In this document: positions 60,245 to 64,000 of the stretch, in pieces | How positions within the stretch are numbered: the first letter of the stretch is position 1 | How the letters are laid out: the number at the start of each line of letters is the position of its first letter | NCBI GenBank assembly: GCA_000708835.1 | Contig: DF236990.1 | Location: 186,001-250,000, forward strand | Length of the DNA stretch: 64,000 nt | Direction of reading: 5' to 3' | Source: Klebsormidium nitens | Taxonomy: Eukaryota > Streptophyta > Klebsormidiophyceae > Klebsormidiales > Klebsormidiaceae | Notes under the pieces: generated by a model | Seen by the model: only the letters and a program-made list of their open reading frames with translations | Databases searched by the model: none | Told to the model about the DNA's origin: nothing | Program-made: the position numbers and the translations under genes

Positions 60245-63200
60245 ATGCCATCGCGTTGGACCGTCCTAGCTGAGCTCGTGCTCAGCGGCGTGCTCGCCTT
60301 GGTTGCAATTGGAGTCTGGACCTGGACCCTGTTCGTCACTGTGAGCTGGCCAATGATTGCTCGTGTGTTCCCTTGCTGTCTTGCCCAACAATGCCCATTC
60401 TGCAGTTGCCAGTTGGCTCTGGACGGCTAGCCAGCTGCTATCTACCGTAGTTCCTGGCTGTTCATTGTACGTCAAGTTCAGCCTTCCTTCCTGTTCAGGC
60501 TCATCAGCATCCTCAGGAAGAAGTCGATTTGGCGTTCTTTGAGTGAGATGATTCTTTGATAGCTCCAAGCACTCCCAAGAGACACCACGGTTTGGAGGGC
60601 CGAATACCATCCACTGTGCTCCGGAAGGGGGCCTGCGCTTTAGGGCCCCCGCTGCCCGCATTTTTCACCACTGTGGTTGATCTGGCTTCTGTCGAACGTC
60701 TAGCTGATTAAGTTTCAAGAAGAAGCACCTCATCTCACTGCCTCTGGTCATGTTTTTAAGAGATCAGTGCTGGGATGGCTCCCCAGTGGTCCTCTGGCTG
60801 CCCTGTGGTAGACCGCTTTGTGCGCCGGTCCCAGTCCATTCAATGCCTCTTCGATGCTGAAACCTGCAAGGTGCGGGTGCCGTCTAGGGGCCTGGTCAGA
60901 GCTGTTGGGGCACCAAATGAGGCAGCTCTCTGTGAGGTAAGAATCTGCATTTACAAATTACAGCTCCTTGAACCTTCATGTCGGAATATTTGTTGGACCA
61001 TCTGGGCACATGTTCAAATTGCTTGTAGCTCTAAGTGACGTTAAAGGCCATGGCAGCTCATAGCCTGTGGCTAGAAGGTGAATGTAGAGTTTTCACTCTA
61101 GAACCGAACCGTGTCATTGTCAGTTCACTGAAGTGCAATTACTTGGATGTCACTTTTGTCAATGACCACCTTCTGATTAGAAGCAGGCTTGGGGTCAAAA
61201 GAATGCCTATTCCTGACGGTTTCTTGCATTTGATCGCCGACTTCTAGCGTTCATTGACCTTCTGATCGCAAATGTTTTTGGCGCACATCTTGAGTATGCG
61301 AACAGACGTATACCTCAATTGGTTGACTCAACAAACTAGGCTTGCATTCTGGTGCAGGTTCCAGTTTCTGATTTCCTAAAATCCTTCCCCAAGCACCTGC
61401 TTAAGCAGCTAGAGTCAGGCCAGGTCCCGCTCGCTTCCTTCTCGTCTTACCTGAGGAGATGGCCCCAGGTAGCGCCTTTTGAGCAAAGCAAACACTACTC
61501 CATTCCAGATGGGGCGGCAGTGTCTCAGCCTGAACCAATTATCAAACCCTCAGCTGAGCGTAGCTGCAATAGCGAAGGCACTATTGGCTGTGCCACCCTT
61601 CCCCCTCAAAGTCCAGGGGTAGAAACGGCCAAAAGTCCAGTGGTAGGAACATCGGGACACCAGCCGGAGGTTTCGGAAGCAGTTCATTTGAGCAGCGGGT
61701 TGGATGATGTCAGCAGCAGGCTTAGCACCGTCAGCCTTGATGCCAGCACCGCCAGGGGCGATCAAGCACCAAACGGCGGAAGCGAGAAGGCTTTTTTGGG
61801 GGTAGATTTAGAAAGGGGACTAGAGGGGGCCTCTGGACCGTTGCCAGGGCCCTTGTTAGTTCAAGTGGAGCTACAGCTTCTAGACCTAGGCGACGATGAG
61901 TTATCAGTCAACGACAGGGCAAGGGTCGGAAACAGAGTTGATTTGGAGAGAGGTTCCACCGACGGGGGCGTGTGTCCAAGGGATGATGGCTTGGGGGGAT
62001 TGCGAAACGGTTCGCCGGCGGAGGCAACTAGGCGCGGGTCCGTCGCTCTGGCGACGTTCTGCCTGTTGCCAGAGCCAGCGGACCTTACGGAGCGCCTTGA
62101 AAAGGCAGAGAGGAAGTTTCAGCAGGCGCTCGACTTGGTGCCGGAGGCGATCTATGCGAAAGACTCGGAGGTGAGGGCGTGTAGGCTTTCGGGGTTTTCC
62201 TGTTCTGGGGCCTTGGGGGGTTGACAATCTTAGAGCCAGCGTTCAGCGATTGCTTAACCCCGTCTTGGGAAGGAATGATTGCGTCGATGCTGTGTAGCTC
62301 GTTTCAGCCGTTTTAAGTTGCTTGCATTTCAAAGATGAGTCTGCAGAAGAAAGTATTACAGACTGATACTCTGTAGGTGAACATCTTCAACGAACGTAGC
62401 TCAGTGTGGGAGTCAGAGAGGGGCAGAGTCCAGCTCTGGTTGTGTTATGCAAGTTCCGTGGTTCGAGGCAGTCTGCACGGTCTGTTATTCGTCTTATGTC
62501 ACTGGCGAAGGTCGAGACTTGCCCTAGCTCTGCTTCTGTCTAGACAAAACTGAGAATGTCAGAGATTCTTGGAGCCGCTCCTAATAGAGGATCGCCTCTA
62601 GTATTGGTCAGCTGATTCAAGCTCAAGCTTTGAGTGTGTTGGAAGTGCTGTGCTGGTTTGTAGCTCAAGATTCGAGGACAGCTCTTGGTGTACTTTCCTG
62701 GGCTACAGTGCTACTCCTTTGAAACTGGTACTCTCTTTAAAAGAATTTCGCACACCCCAATCTATGGGTACGGTTCAAGATGCAGCTACAGGGAACGTCT
62801 ATGTTCATTTTTTCGTCAAAACTAAGGCTTCTGATAAGGCGTCGACCTATTCCGCCCAAACCAAATAACGTCACAAGAATCAAGGGGGTCTCATCAGTCC
62901 TGGTTACTCTTTGATGCCTTATACTCACAGATTCTTTCTCAGCATAAGTTTCTCCTTCCACAGGGCCGCTCCCTCTATGTAAATAAGGCCCTCGCCGGCC
63001 TTTTTGGCAAGACGGTCCCCGAGATGAATCTCCACTGGAGCTGCCCCGAAAAGGGCAGGCATCTGGCGACCAACGCGGAGGCGATTGAAAACAATCGCAC
63101 ACTGCTGTTTCCGGAGCAGGAATTCACCGACAGCGAGGGGCGCAAGCGTTGCTTCCGGGTCATGAAAACGCCGTTTCGGACTGCGGACACCGACGAGCCG
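60245..63200 (+). CDS. Unrecognised PAS-domain protein, possibly membrane-anchored; 3' part beyond window
   Basis: Certain exons are 61358-62170 (271 codons) and 62964-63200 (79 codons), both phase 0, spliced GAG|GTGAGG to CCACAG|GGC. Together they build a PAS domain: ALDLVPEAIYAKDSE joins GRSLYVNKALAGLFGKTVPEM, then ENNRTLLFPEQEFTDSEGRKR and FRVMKTPFR. This wording (E-A-I-Y-A-K-D, G-R-S-L-Y-V-N) resembles sensory PAS domains of two-component proteins. Before it lies a ~200-residue Ser/Pro/Gly/Glu-rich linker. The 5' end is uncertain. Either the ATG at 60,775 starts an exon 60775-60936 (54 codons), or an exon 60245-60340 encoding MPSRWTVLAE plus a hydrophobic segment (about residues 7-31) splices ACT|GTGAGC to CCCCAG|TGG at 60,787, adding a membrane anchor. 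Any output domain (kinase, cyclase or other) would lie outside the window. Confidence 0.75.
62388..62480 (+). other. tRNA-like sequence in an intron (possible SINE head)
   Basis: CGTAGCTCAGTGTGGGAGT resembles a Pol III A box and GTGGTTCGAGGC, about 65 nt later, a B box. The spacing is longer than in an ordinary tRNA and I cannot fold a convincing cloverleaf. A tRNA-derived SINE head or a decayed tRNA is possible, and chance resemblance is not excluded. Lies in the intron between the two PAS-encoding exons. Confidence 0.25.
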
Positions 63201-63429
63201 GTGAGTCGGGCGTCCGGAACGTGCCGTTGTGCATCACATATTTGGTAATGTTGTCAAAGTTATGCAAAACCGCACAGCACCCTGCTAATCTCAGGGGAAC
63301 GACTCTCCTCGGATTGTGGCTCTTCTATTTCAACTCTGAAACTGAAAGCAGAAGCTGAAAGCAAACACGGCCTTGAAGGATGTGGCTTCGGCACTGTTCC
63401 TCAGAGTGGCCTGGTTTGTCTACAGGTTT

Positions 63430-64000
63430 CGCGCAATGCACCTAGCGTCCCGCCGCTTTGAGGGAACTTGTGCTGGCGCAAAGCCTCCGAGTTCTGCGCC
63501 TGCAACCGCCTTTCAAGCTCGTATTCTACTATTTACCCTGAGGAGATCCTTGGTACCACTGCACGTTGAGAGTAATCGATATCCCCATGCAGCTTTTCGT
63601 CCTTCTGCTGACGTCACTCTGTCTTTCCAGGCTGTGGTCGGCTTACCGCTCAACAACACCGAGCTCTGCGCCTCCAACGGCCTCCCAAGCTCGCATTCTG
63701 CTTTTCGAAAGCCTACTCGTATTTTACAATGCCTGAGGAGATCCTTGGTGTCACTGCACGTCAGGAGTGAATGGTGTCCCCAGCTTTTCGTCCTTCCGCC
63801 GACGTCACTCTGTCTTTCCAGGCCGTGTTCGGGCTCTTGCTTAAAATCACCGAGCTCCGCGCCTCCAACCCCCTTCGAACTCGTTTTTTGCTTTCTACAC
63901 TCTACTCAAATCAACACTCCCTGAGGACATTGTTGGTCAGGAGTAAATGGTGTCCCCAGCTTCTCGTCCTTCTGCTGACGTCACTCCGTCTTTCCAGGCC
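63430..64000. repeat. ~185-bp tandem repeat in the last visible intron of the PAS gene
   Basis: TGACGTCACTCTGTCTTTCC followed by AGGC occurs at about 63,609 and 63,800, with TGACGTCACTCCGTCTTTCC near 63,978, giving spacings of 191 and 178 bp. CTGAGGAGATCCTTGGT occurs near 63,538 and 63,733, with a variant (CTGAGGACATTGTTGGT) near 63,919. GCGCCTCCAAC and AAGCTCGTATTC-type blocks recur likewise. At least three copies are present and the array runs off the window. It leaves a 183-codon frame open at 63,373-63,924, which is repeat sequence rather than an exon. Several units carry a TTTCCAGGC acceptor-like end. Confidence 0.85.

Noticed and set aside
63373-63924. 183-codon plus-strand frame after the PAS exons
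   Set aside because: It is the translation of the ~185-bp tandem repeat; openness comes from the repeat unit length and composition, and it does not continue the PAS domain.

Overview
The window is nuclear DNA of a photosynthetic eukaryote in the green lineage. Genes are split into many short exons with GT-AG (once GC-AG) introns. The three clear genes are of streptophyte type: a Golgi UDP-glucuronate 4-epimerase (GAE), the plastid psbA translation factor HCF173, and the peroxisomal acyl-CoA oxidase ACX3. My best guess, by inference only, is a streptophyte alga such as Klebsormidium or a relative. No plastid, mitochondrial or bacterial operon structure is visible.

Layout. 1-2190: no gene; a 708-bp element with 42-bp terminal inverted repeats lies at 148-855. 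2190-6997 (minus): GAE in eight visible exons, with its last exon not found. A ~178-bp tandem array in the following intron duplicates the end of exon 8 together with its splice donor. 6998-33,640: about 27 kb without an intact gene. Its left edge carries two decayed exons of a second HCF173 copy (8.3-9.0 kb). The rest is layered, degenerate repeats: a 644-bp duplication, a ~1.85-kb duplication, a ~370-bp array, and nested 5-7-kb segmental copies. 34,009-52,463 (minus): complete HCF173 in 15 exons, 623 residues, with one 9.5-kb repeat-filled intron. 52,464-53,411: intergenic region shared by two divergent genes. 53,412-59,287 (plus): complete ACX3 in 14 exons, 695 residues. 60,245/60,775 to the window end (plus): 5' part of an unrecognised PAS-domain protein, possibly membrane-anchored, whose last visible intron holds a ~185-bp tandem repeat.

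The genes are not a pathway cluster: GAE makes UDP-galacturonate for pectin-type wall polymers, HCF173 supports D1 synthesis in the chloroplast, and ACX3 does medium-chain beta-oxidation in peroxisomes. Only HCF173 and ACX3 share a promoter region. The most unusual material is the repeat landscape. A short two-block signature (GGCGTCA, then about 65 nt later TCACAGCC) recurs from about 12 to 46 kb, continuing inside HCF173 intron 10, and one small hairpin shows compensatory base changes among copies.

Exon boundaries were read by eye from splice sites, frame continuity and remembered family sequence; no alignment or transcript data were available.
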